NCBI RefSeq assembly: GCF_001280065.1
Contig: NZ_LGEA01000107.1
Span: 1-64,000 of the forward strand
Reading direction: 5' to 3'
DNA from: Streptomyces sp. NRRL B-1140
Lineage (GTDB): Bacteria > Actinomycetota > Actinomycetes > Streptomycetales > Streptomycetaceae
DNA: 64,000 nt
Under the pieces are notes generated by a model. The model made no database searches. It worked only from the letters and a program-made list of their open reading frames with translations, and had not been told where the DNA came from. Shown piece by piece: positions 19,552 through 26,898 of this stretch. Numbering within the stretch: the first letter of the stretch is position 1; each line of letters begins with the position of its first letter. Made by a program: the position numbers and the translations under genes.

Positions 19552-20565
19552 ATGTCAGAGACATACGTCCTGCCCACATTGGTGAAGGGGCCCTTCCCCC
19601 TGCCCGAGCGGTGGCTCGTGGTGAACGTCGGCTGGCTGGCCGTCATCTTCCGTAACGGTGTGCCCTTCCGGGTGTGCGGCCCCGGCCGGCACAGCACGGT
19701 GACGGGCCTGTTCACCGGCCGGAGACTGCCCGCGACCGGAGAGTTGTCCGTGCTGCTCTTCGACAACGCGCCGCAGACCGTGGAGATGTCGGCCGACGCC
19801 GTACGGCTGGCGGACGCGCGCAAGGTCGGGGTGAGCGCGATCGCGGTGGTGCAGCCCCGCTGGAGCTCCGACCCCGGGTCCCTGCTGGACGTCGTGGCCC
19901 GCTACGGCGTGCTCAGTTCCCGGTACGGCGAGGCGGCCGGCGTCCGGCTCGACGCCGACTTCCGCGCATGGGCGCGCAGGCTGCTGCGTGAGCGCGGCCA
20001 CGACGACGTCTATCTCGCCGTGGACAGCCGCACCATCCTGGCCGGCCCGCCCGGCGCGTCCACCGGGCCCGGTGGGGGCCTGCTGGTCGTGGAGCAGTTC
20101 GTCGACGTGGACGTCACGCCCGACCCGGTGGTCCTCGCCGTCGAGGACGCCCAGGACAAGGTCGCGGTGAAGGTCGCCAAGCTGGAAGCCGGGATCGCAC
20201 TCGAACCGTTGCGTGCCCTCCTGATCGATCTCAGGAAGCAGTACGCCGACCAGACCGAGCGCGCGCACAGCATGCGCCGGGCCGAGCTGGATGTGGACGT
20301 GGCCGCAGTGTACGACGTGATTCCCCTGTTCATGCGGGACCCGGAGGCCGCCGGCGAGGTGGTCAAAGCGCGCTGGGAGACGCTCACCAAGCTGCTGGGC
20401 GAGTACGCCGACACGCTGCCGTTCGCGGCCGAGGAGCTCAAGGTCACCCCGACCCAACTGCTCCAGAACCTGGCGCAGGGGCGTGTACCCGCACCCAGCG
20501 GGGACAGCAGGGGGCCCTCCCCTGACGAGATCGGAGAACTGGACGAGAGGAGGCGCTCCGCATGA
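19552..20565 (+). CDS. SPFH/band-7-like protein, first gene of the ubiquitin-like operon
   Basis: 337 residues. The N-terminus (LPERWLVVNVGWLAVIFRNG, then VPFRVCGPGRHS) resembles the start of SPFH (stomatin/prohibitin) domains, where a basic strand pair precedes PGxH. Beta-rich to about residue 190, then helical (LEAGIALEPLRALLIDLRKQ). No N-terminal membrane helix is visible, so membrane association would need partners. ATG 19552 has a strong GGAGG ribosome site. Its stop overlaps the next start (ATGA). SPFH proteins scaffold membrane complexes; a scaffold role here is inference, and the family call is moderate. Confidence 0.55.
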   Translation: MSETYVLPTLVKGPFPLPERWLVVNVGWLAVIFRNGVPFRVCGPGRHSTVTGLFTGRRLPATGELSVLLFDNAPQTVEMSADAVRLADARKVGVSAIAVVQPRWSSDPGSLLDVVARYGVLSSRYGEAAGVRLDADFRAWARRLLRERGHDDVYLAVDSRTILAGPPGASTGPGGGLLVVEQFVDVDVTPDPVVLAVEDAQDKVAVKVAKLEAGIALEPLRALLIDLRKQYADQTERAHSMRRAELDVDVAAVYDVIPLFMRDPEAAGEVVKARWETLTKLLGEYADTLPFAAEELKVTPTQLLQNLAQGRVPAPSGDSRGPSPDEIGELDERRRSA

Positions 20566-21497
20566 GCCCGGGATCTCGCCGGCAGCAGGAGCGGCATCGG
20601 GACGACGAGCACCGCCCGAGCGACGGCAACGCACCGGCTCCGCCGAACGCTCAGGGCAGCGGATCGCGCAGTGGGGACCTGCACGGGGGGAACGGCCGCC
20701 CTCCGGCGGGGGACCACCTCGTCGACGCGACCGAACACAAGAAGCATGGCCCTTACTGGGGCCGAGAGCAGCACCACCAGGAGCAGCACAGGCCGGGTCA
20801 GCCGCGCACCGGCGAGAGCGCCGGGCAGGCCCAGGAGGGGGTACGGTCCCGGGACCGCAGCCACGGCGAAACCACCCGTCCCGGCCCCGGCAACGAGCCG
20901 CACGCCGAACCCAGGGTCCCGCGGACGCAGGGCGACCGCCCGGGCGCCGGCGGTGCCCATCCGGCGCCCACCGAGCACCCCGACCGTCACAGGGAAGGTC
21001 ATCAGGACGGCGGCGACCGTCATGGTGCCGGTCGCACTGGCGGGGCGTCGCGGGAGGGAGGCGGAGAAGCCCTACGCCCACAGGTGTTCGTCAGGGGCTG
21101 GTCCATCTTGCCCCCCACTGAGTGGGCAGAGCGGTACGGGGGAGGACACCGCCCGGAGCAGGGCGAGGGGCACCCCCCTCCGACAGGCGCCCGTCCCCAG
21201 CCCGCCGGCGACGCGGGTGGCGCCCCGCCGCAGGGCCACCCGCCCCGTCAGAAGGGGTCGTTGGAGGCGGAAGACGGGCAGCGCGTGTCCGATCCGTACG
21301 AGCGTCACGGCTCGTGGGGGCACGACCGCACCGGCGGCCTGAAGCAGACCGACCAGCAGGTCCACAGCGGACAGGGACAGACGTCGGAGCCCCGGACCAA
21401 CTTCCACAGCCATGTCAGCGACCACGGCAACCCGTCGAGCGGCACTCAGGACAACAAGTCGTCCACGGACCCCGGGATCGGAGGGAACCGTCCATGA
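20562..21497 (+). CDS. Disordered Gly/Pro/His/Gln-rich protein
   Basis: 311 residues, almost wholly hydrophilic and low complexity (RRQQERHRDDEH, EQHHQEQHRPGQ, HSGQGQTSEP), with a single hydrophobic island RPQVFVRGWSILPPTEW around residue 178. Coding status rests on start and stop codons that both overlap their neighbours by four bases (20562-20565 and 21494-21497) and on codon use; third-position GC drops in the middle. It ends PGIGGNRP. No family recognised. It could be a flexible scaffold, a conjugation substrate, or an unusual modifier. Function unknown. Confidence 0.6.
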   Translation: MSPGSRRQQERHRDDEHRPSDGNAPAPPNAQGSGSRSGDLHGGNGRPPAGDHLVDATEHKKHGPYWGREQHHQEQHRPGQPRTGESAGQAQEGVRSRDRSHGETTRPGPGNEPHAEPRVPRTQGDRPGAGGAHPAPTEHPDRHREGHQDGGDRHGAGRTGGASREGGGEALRPQVFVRGWSILPPTEWAERYGGGHRPEQGEGHPPPTGARPQPAGDAGGAPPQGHPPRQKGSLEAEDGQRVSDPYERHGSWGHDRTGGLKQTDQQVHSGQGQTSEPRTNFHSHVSDHGNPSSGTQDNKSSTDPGIGGNRP

Positions 21498-22075
21498 GCA
21501 GGAACTCCGGCGACCTGAACGAACTGCGCGACCTCATCATGCGGGCGCAGACCAGGCAGGACCCGTACCCGGACGATCCGGCGGCACGGATCACCGTGGG
21601 GCGGGACGGCACGATCTACCGCGGGGACCCGGCGGAGGACGAGCCTGTCTCCCGGGTGCACCACGGCACGTTCGCCGCCTCGCGGGCCGATCAGCGGCGG
21701 CTTGCGGCGGACCGGCGGTTCGCGCGTACCCACATGCCGGAGGGCACCGCGTACGTCGACGAGCCGGACGTGCGCGGCTGGGCGTACTCGGTCACGACCG
21801 AACTCGACGAGCGCTATACGCTGTTCGCCTTCTTCGACGGGCGCGAGTACCGCGTCAAGCTGGTCGAGCCCCCGCTGGAGCAGCTCGTCCAGCGGAACGT
21901 GATCGACGCGCACGACGGTCACTTGTACCCGGACGGGACGATCTGCCTGTCACAGACGCGCGGTGCGGGCCAGCCGACGCTGGAGGAGGCGTACTCCAAG
22001 TCCGTTCTGTGGGCGTTGGGCATGGGGTTCGTGCGGGGCGGCCACCGGTTCCCGTTCGCGGTGGAAGGGCGGTGA
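21494..22075 (+). CDS. E2-like (UBC-fold) conjugating protein
   Basis: 193 residues. The C-terminal half reads like a prokaryotic ubiquitin-conjugating enzyme: strand region TLFAFFDGREYRVKLVEPP, then His143 and Cys151 in HLYPDGTICLS, the equivalent of the eukaryotic E2 H...GxICLD active site. The predicted role is to accept a modifier as a thioester on Cys151 from the adjacent E1 domain. The first 95 residues are charged and specific to this protein. Start and stop overlap both neighbours (ATGA, GTGA). Prok-E2 identity is inferred from the motif and the E1/JAB neighbour. Confidence 0.75.
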   Translation: MSRNSGDLNELRDLIMRAQTRQDPYPDDPAARITVGRDGTIYRGDPAEDEPVSRVHHGTFAASRADQRRLAADRRFARTHMPEGTAYVDEPDVRGWAYSVTTELDERYTLFAFFDGREYRVKLVEPPLEQLVQRNVIDAHDGHLYPDGTICLSQTRGAGQPTLEEAYSKSVLWALGMGFVRGGHRFPFAVEGR

Positions 22076-23838
22076 GCGCCGTGATGCGGGTGCGGGTCAC
22101 CGATCACGCGCTGGCGGCGATCGTCGACCGGATCGGCGGGGTGCCGCCGGAAGCCGGCGGGGCGCTGCTGGGGCCGGCGGGTACCGATCTGGTCACGCAT
22201 CTGGTGCCGGACGAGGAAGCGGCTGTCACCAGCGTGCGGTACCGCACCAGCACCTGGCTCATCGAGGAGGTCGAGCGGATCCAGCGGAGCGGGGCGGCAC
22301 GGTTCAAGGGCATCGTTCACTCGCACCCTGCCGAACTCCCGGAACCGTCCGGCCAGGACCACCACGAGTTCGGCCGGTCACTCGCGCTGAACCCGCATCT
22401 GGGGCGATACCTGGCGCCCGTGGTCACGCTGGACGACGGGCCGCCGGCCCGTCACGAACTGGTCAGCCGTGGGGTGCGGGTGTCGTGGTTCGGCGCCGTG
22501 AGCGCGCCGGGCGGGGTCGAGGTGCTGCCGATGCGTCCGCTCGTGCTGCCCGTGTCGGCCTCGCTGGACCGGGCGGGAGCCCATGAGGTGGGCGAACCCG
22601 AGGTGCTGACCGTGGACGGTGTCCCGGTGCTGGCCGTGCGGGCCCGCTTCGACACGCTGCCCTCGGTGTCGGCGGTGCTGTTCGGCGTGGACTTCCCGGC
22701 CACTCCTCCGGTGCTCCTCACGCACGGCTCGCCGCTCGCGCTGTCGTGGGACCCGGCGGCCGCGGCCGCCGACCGGCTGGCCCTGGCTGTCGCCGCGGCC
22801 CGGCCGCGCCGCCGTTCCGCGGCGGCGGCCGTGACGCGGCTGCGGGAGGCTGCGGCCGGGCCGGTGCGTCTACGGGCACGCCGGGGCGGCCGCCGCACGC
22901 CCGGGCTGTTCGCACGCAGCGCGGGGCTTGTCGCCCCCGAACTCGCCGGGCGGCACGTCGTGGTGGCCGGGGCGGGGTCGGTCGGTGCGTACCTCGCCGA
23001 GTGCCTGGCGCGCTCGGGTGTCGGCGGGCTGACCCTGATCGACCCGGAGCGGGTGGCCCCCGAGAATCTCGGGCGCAGCCCGTACACGGTCCGGGACATC
23101 GGCCGGCCGAAAGTATCGGCACTCGCATCCCGGCTCGTCGCGGTGAACCCGGAGCTGTCGGTGCGCACGCTGGGGCGGACCGTTCACGGGCTCGGCGCCC
23201 GTGGCCTGGCCGATGTGCTGCGCGGCAGTGATCTGCTGGTCGCGGCGACCGACGACAGCCGGGCCCAGCGCCGCCTGGACCACCTCGCGTACTGGACCGG
23301 CGTTCCAGGGGTCTTCACCGGTCTGTACCGTGGCGCGGCCGGCGGTGAGGTGATCATGACCTACCCGGGAGCGGCGTGCTGGGGCTGTGCCACGGCGGGC
23401 GTACGAGAGCTGTCGGCGGGCACCCCGCTCGTGCAGCCGACCGATTACGGCACGGGCCGTCTGGTCGCCGAACCCGGTCTGGTCGTGGACATCCAGCACG
23501 TCTCGGCCGCGGCCGCCAAGATTGCCCTCGCCTTGCTGCACCCGGCCGACGGAGGGACCGGGCAGGCGCGCATCGCGCGGTTCCTGACGGCCGCCCGAGA
23601 GCGCGGCCAGTCCTATGTGGCGTTCGGCACCGAACCCGGCTACTGGCTGTTCGGGGACGTACTGCGCGAGGCCCCGGGCCAGCACGCCTTCCAGAGTGTC
23701 TGGATGACGGTGGAGCGCAGGCCCGACTGCCCGGTGTGCGGTGCCGAGGACTTCAGGACCGACCCCCTGACCGGGCCCGCCCAGGACGTGTCACCCGGCA
23801 GGCTGCGCGACCTCATCCGGACGGGGGGACGGTCATGA
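22072..23838 (+). CDS. JAB deubiquitinase-like/E1-like fusion protein
   Basis: 588 residues from GTG 22072 (GTGA overlap; an ATG at 22084 is possible). N-terminal JAB/MPN domain has a complete JAMM zinc site: Glu27 (PPEAGGALLG) and HSHP with His83/His85, Ser93, Asp96. The C-terminal ThiF/E1 domain has GAGSVG near 300, DPERVAPENLGRS, D...GRPK and two zinc pairs (CWGC 436-439, CPVC 553-556). A middle segment (about 170-235, VDFPATPPV) could be a degenerate UBC/RWD-like fold. Predicted to adenylate and transfer a small modifier and to cleave it off. Confidence 0.85.
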   Translation: MSAVMRVRVTDHALAAIVDRIGGVPPEAGGALLGPAGTDLVTHLVPDEEAAVTSVRYRTSTWLIEEVERIQRSGAARFKGIVHSHPAELPEPSGQDHHEFGRSLALNPHLGRYLAPVVTLDDGPPARHELVSRGVRVSWFGAVSAPGGVEVLPMRPLVLPVSASLDRAGAHEVGEPEVLTVDGVPVLAVRARFDTLPSVSAVLFGVDFPATPPVLLTHGSPLALSWDPAAAAADRLALAVAAARPRRRSAAAAVTRLREAAAGPVRLRARRGGRRTPGLFARSAGLVAPELAGRHVVVAGAGSVGAYLAECLARSGVGGLTLIDPERVAPENLGRSPYTVRDIGRPKVSALASRLVAVNPELSVRTLGRTVHGLGARGLADVLRGSDLLVAATDDSRAQRRLDHLAYWTGVPGVFTGLYRGAAGGEVIMTYPGAACWGCATAGVRELSAGTPLVQPTDYGTGRLVAEPGLVVDIQHVSAAAAKIALALLHPADGGTGQARIARFLTAARERGQSYVAFGTEPGYWLFGDVLREAPGQHAFQSVWMTVERRPDCPVCGAEDFRTDPLTGPAQDVSPGRLRDLIRTGGRS

Positions 23839-26036
23839 CCGCGGCACGGAACACCGCCGACCGGACCGGCGCCCCGGCGACGGCGGGCGGCGTCAGCCTG
23901 CCGGTCCTCCGGCTTCCCGCTCAGGCCGCGGCTCCCTCGCCCGACAGCGCGTCGCGGACGGTGGATGACCTTCTGCGGCTCAGGCTGGCGGAGTTCCTGG
24001 CGGGCATACGGCCCGATGACCCCGTCGCCGTACACGCACGGGTCTGGCGTGATCCGGCAACGGGAGCGCGCATGGCCCTGCGGCTGACGGGGCAGCGCGC
24101 GTCGGTGGCCGGCCATGAGGCCCGCTGCCTCGATCTGCTCGCCGGGCTAGCCGACTTCGGGTCGGCGGACGGCGGGCGGGGCGGCGCCGAGGGTGCGCGT
24201 GCGTGGCGGCTGAGCGCCGGGCCCGTCGGGCGACTGCCGGGCCGGAGCATCGCGTGCTGGCCGCCCGACGGGTTGCAGTGGGCCGCGCTCCTGGACGCCG
24301 TCGACCGTTCCGCCGGAACGTGCGGCGTAGAGGTGGCGCTGACACCGCTCGCGCCGCCACGAACGGTCGTACCGGTGCTGCGCCGTGTGGTCCGGCGCGT
24401 CGATGGACGGGCGGCGGCCCCGGGACGGGACCAGGCTGCGGACGGCCTGGTGGACGCGGCGGGTCCGCTGGCCGCGCTGGAGGCCCTGGATCACGCTCTG
24501 GTGGCCTTCCACGCGACTGTGACGGTCACCGCGGACGAGCCCGCCGTCGCGGCGGAACTCGCGGCAGCGCTCGGCGCGCCCTGCCTGTCCCCCGAGCCCG
24601 TTGCCGGGCTGCCCCGCCCGAGCACGCTGGAACTGGTCCGCGACGGCACGATCGTGGCTCCGCGGACCGCAGCCGACCTGCTGCCGCTCACCGCGTTGCC
24701 CAGGGAGGCGGTCACCCGCCATGCCCGGCGTCCCGCGGTCGTCTCCCGCTACGCCCCGGAGACGGAAGGGGCCGGGCTCCGGCTGGGCCGTTCGGCCGGC
24801 GGCCGGCCGTACCGGCTGCGGGTGCCGGATCTGAATCAGCATCTGCTCGTCACCGGACTGACCGGATTCGGCAAGACGACCACGGTGATGACGCTGCTGC
24901 GGCGCATGTGGCGTGAGCAAGCCGTGCCGTACCTGGTGGTCGACCCGGAGAAGACCGACTACCTCGCGATGGGCGCCCACGCCCTGAGGCTCGGTCACGA
25001 CGGTACGCAGATCAACCCGCTGGCGGTACCCGAGGGCGTGAACAGGGACGGCTTCGCCGACACCGTGGCCGAATGCCTCGACGCGGCCACGGGGTTGTCG
25101 GCGTCCTGGCCGCTCGCCGCGGCCGCGCTGCGAAACGCCGTCACCGACCTCTACCAGGACGACGCCCCGCCCACCGTGGCGCAGCTCTACCGGGCGGTCC
25201 TCGAACAAGTCTGCGCCTACGGGGGAACCGGGGAACAGGCCGCGAATCTGCGAGCCTCGCTCGGACAGCGGGTGCAGAGCCTGCTGGCGGGCGCGGGCGG
25301 TGACGCTCTGGCCGGCGGCGCGGACGCCGGGCTCGACTGGGGACGACTGCTGGCCGAGCCCTCGGTGATCACCCTGGCCGACTTCGGCGACCGCGCGGCC
25401 CGGCAGATGGCCTTCGGCCTGCTGCTGGCCGGTCTCGTGGCCTACCGGCGGGCCCATCCGCTCCCCGGCTTCGGACATCTGACCGTCCTGGAGGAAGCGC
25501 ACCTGCTGCTCGGCGGCGGAGGCGGCCCCGGCACGAACGAGCCGCGGATGCCGGCCGCCGCCGAGGCGACCGCAACGGCGATCGCGACCCAGCGTTCCTA
25601 CGGGCAGGGGTTCGTCCTGGTGACGCAGGACCCGAAGCAGCTCCCGGACACGGTGACCGGTCTGTTCCCCAATCTGCTCACGCACCGGCTTCTTGAGGCC
25701 CCGGGCCCCGGGATGATCGGCCAGGTGGCCGAGCAGGTGCCGATGCTCGCCCGGGGCGAGGCGTTCGTCGTGTCGGCGGGTGGCCATCCGGCTCCGGTGT
25801 GGGTGTCGGTGACCCCGGAACCCGCCGCCCCCGTCGACGCGGTGCGGCGGCCCGCGGAGGGGCCCGCGGTGCCCGGGGAGCGCGGGTCGGCCGAGCGGAT
25901 CTGGTGCCAGGCCTGCCCTCGCCCGTGCGCGGCCCGGCACTGGCTCAGGCTCGTGCCGGACGTCGAGGACGCGTTGGCGGGCGTCCCCCGGAAGCGCAGC
26001 CGGCAGTCGCCCTTCAGGCGCTGGGGGACCGGGTGA
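23835..26036 (+). CDS. HerA/FtsK-type ATPase (DUF87-like)
   Basis: 733 residues. Variable N-terminal 320 residues, then an ATPase core: Walker A GLTGFGKTT at 341-349, VVDPEKTDY, Walker B LTVLEEAH at 549-556, and a sensor region VLVTQDPKQLPDTVTGLFPN. This layout fits HerA/VirB4-like hexameric pumps. Near the C-terminus CQACPRPC looks like a zinc knuckle. It overlaps the JAB-E1 gene by four bases. It may move DNA or protein, or remodel modified targets; which of these is not decidable from sequence. Confidence 0.8.
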   Translation: MTAARNTADRTGAPATAGGVSLPVLRLPAQAAAPSPDSASRTVDDLLRLRLAEFLAGIRPDDPVAVHARVWRDPATGARMALRLTGQRASVAGHEARCLDLLAGLADFGSADGGRGGAEGARAWRLSAGPVGRLPGRSIACWPPDGLQWAALLDAVDRSAGTCGVEVALTPLAPPRTVVPVLRRVVRRVDGRAAAPGRDQAADGLVDAAGPLAALEALDHALVAFHATVTVTADEPAVAAELAAALGAPCLSPEPVAGLPRPSTLELVRDGTIVAPRTAADLLPLTALPREAVTRHARRPAVVSRYAPETEGAGLRLGRSAGGRPYRLRVPDLNQHLLVTGLTGFGKTTTVMTLLRRMWREQAVPYLVVDPEKTDYLAMGAHALRLGHDGTQINPLAVPEGVNRDGFADTVAECLDAATGLSASWPLAAAALRNAVTDLYQDDAPPTVAQLYRAVLEQVCAYGGTGEQAANLRASLGQRVQSLLAGAGGDALAGGADAGLDWGRLLAEPSVITLADFGDRAARQMAFGLLLAGLVAYRRAHPLPGFGHLTVLEEAHLLLGGGGGPGTNEPRMPAAAEATATAIATQRSYGQGFVLVTQDPKQLPDTVTGLFPNLLTHRLLEAPGPGMIGQVAEQVPMLARGEAFVVSAGGHPAPVWVSVTPEPAAPVDAVRRPAEGPAVPGERGSAERIWCQACPRPCAARHWLRLVPDVEDALAGVPRKRSRQSPFRRWGTG

Positions 26037-26212
26037 CGCGCGACGGCCTGCGCTGCGGCTCCGAGGAACTGCACGCCGGTTTCTACTGCGTCATCGCCCG
26101 GGCGCTGACCCGGGTGCGGGCGGCCGACCGGCGCGGGGCCGCGGCGGCCGTACGGGAAGCGCGTCTGATCGCCGACCGGGTGGCGGCCGACACACGACGA
26201 GGGGTGGAGTAA
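26033..26212 (+). CDS. 59-residue helical protein of unknown function
   Basis: Starts at GTG 26033, overlapping the ATPase stop by four bases (GTGA), and ends four bases before the next ATG. The product (CGSEELHAGFYCVIARALTR, then a long Ala/Arg-rich helix) has two cysteines and is predicted mostly helical. No family recognised. Its position in the coupled chain supports a real, co-produced small protein, perhaps an ATPase subunit or adaptor. Confidence 0.55.
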   Translation: MTRDGLRCGSEELHAGFYCVIARALTRVRAADRRGAAAAVREARLIADRVAADTRRGVE

Positions 26213-26216
26213 GCGC

Positions 26217-26897
26217 ATGGCGGCCAATGAGGATCTGGAGAGGATCCGCGAAGCGATCACGGGCCGGCCCGGGCCCGCTCCCTTCGCGGGCGGCGCGCAG
26301 ACGCTCATGGGAACGGGAAAGCCGGGGAAGCCCGCGGGGAAGGGCAAGAAGAAGGGCAGTCCCGCCTCGCTGCCGCCGGGGCCGCCGGCGGCTCCGCCTC
26401 CGGCCCCGCCACGCGAGGAGAACGGCGGCGGGAGCGGCATCCTCGGCGGGATCGCGTTCCTGGTGGCCGCCGCGTTCGTGATCAGCGGGTGGATCGGCTC
26501 CGGCGGTCTGCCCGACTTCGGCTCCGTCACACCGCCATGGTCGTCGGGATCCTCGGCCGGGTCCGGTGCGTACCCGGAGACGACCCCGGAGGACGACACC
26601 TACTCCTCCCCCGCGGAGCTGCGGGTCAGTCCCCAGAGCGGCTCGGCGTACACGACCGTCACCGTCACCGGGTCCGGGTTCATCCGGGACGGCCTGGTGA
26701 AGCTGGCGTTCCACGCCACCGCCATGGGGGAGGCCCACACCGACGGCAACGGGGACTTCACGGCACGCATGAGTCTGCCGTCCCCGGACTTCTACGGCCG
26801 CTTCCCCGGCCAGACCTTCTCCATCAGCACCACCGAGTACACCCGGGACGGGACCTATCAGGGCAACGGTCCCGGCGCCGGGTTCCACGTCGACTGA
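26217..26897 (+). CDS. Single-pass membrane protein with outer IPT/TIG-like domain
   Basis: 226 residues. Cytoplasmic N-terminal region with a basic, Pro-rich stretch (GKPAGKGKKKG, PPGPPAAPPPAPP), one membrane helix (ILGGIAFLVAAAFVISGWIG, about 75-95), then a Ser/Gly linker and an extracellular beta-sandwich (LRVSPQSGSAYTTVTVTGSG) resembling IPT/TIG or Ig-like domains. Last gene of the operon. It anchors the system at the membrane with an external binding domain (inference). It ends 1 bp from the convergent gabD. Confidence 0.7.
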   Translation: MAANEDLERIREAITGRPGPAPFAGGAQTLMGTGKPGKPAGKGKKKGSPASLPPGPPAAPPPAPPREENGGGSGILGGIAFLVAAAFVISGWIGSGGLPDFGSVTPPWSSGSSAGSGAYPETTPEDDTYSSPAELRVSPQSGSAYTTVTVTGSGFIRDGLVKLAFHATAMGEAHTDGNGDFTARMSLPSPDFYGRFPGQTFSISTTEYTRDGTYQGNGPGAGFHVD

Positions 26898-26898
26898 T

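Noticed and set aside
20010..21023. Long hydrophobic reading frame on the minus strand opposite the SPFH-like and disordered genes
   Set aside because: It spans the coupled junction of two plus-strand genes; its Val/Leu/Pro composition is what antisense reading of GC-rich genes gives.
19552..26897. Classic CBASS or Bil operon
   Set aside because: No cyclic-nucleotide synthase or effector and no beta-grasp gene; JAB and E1 are fused and the ATPase/SPFH/TIG genes are extra.
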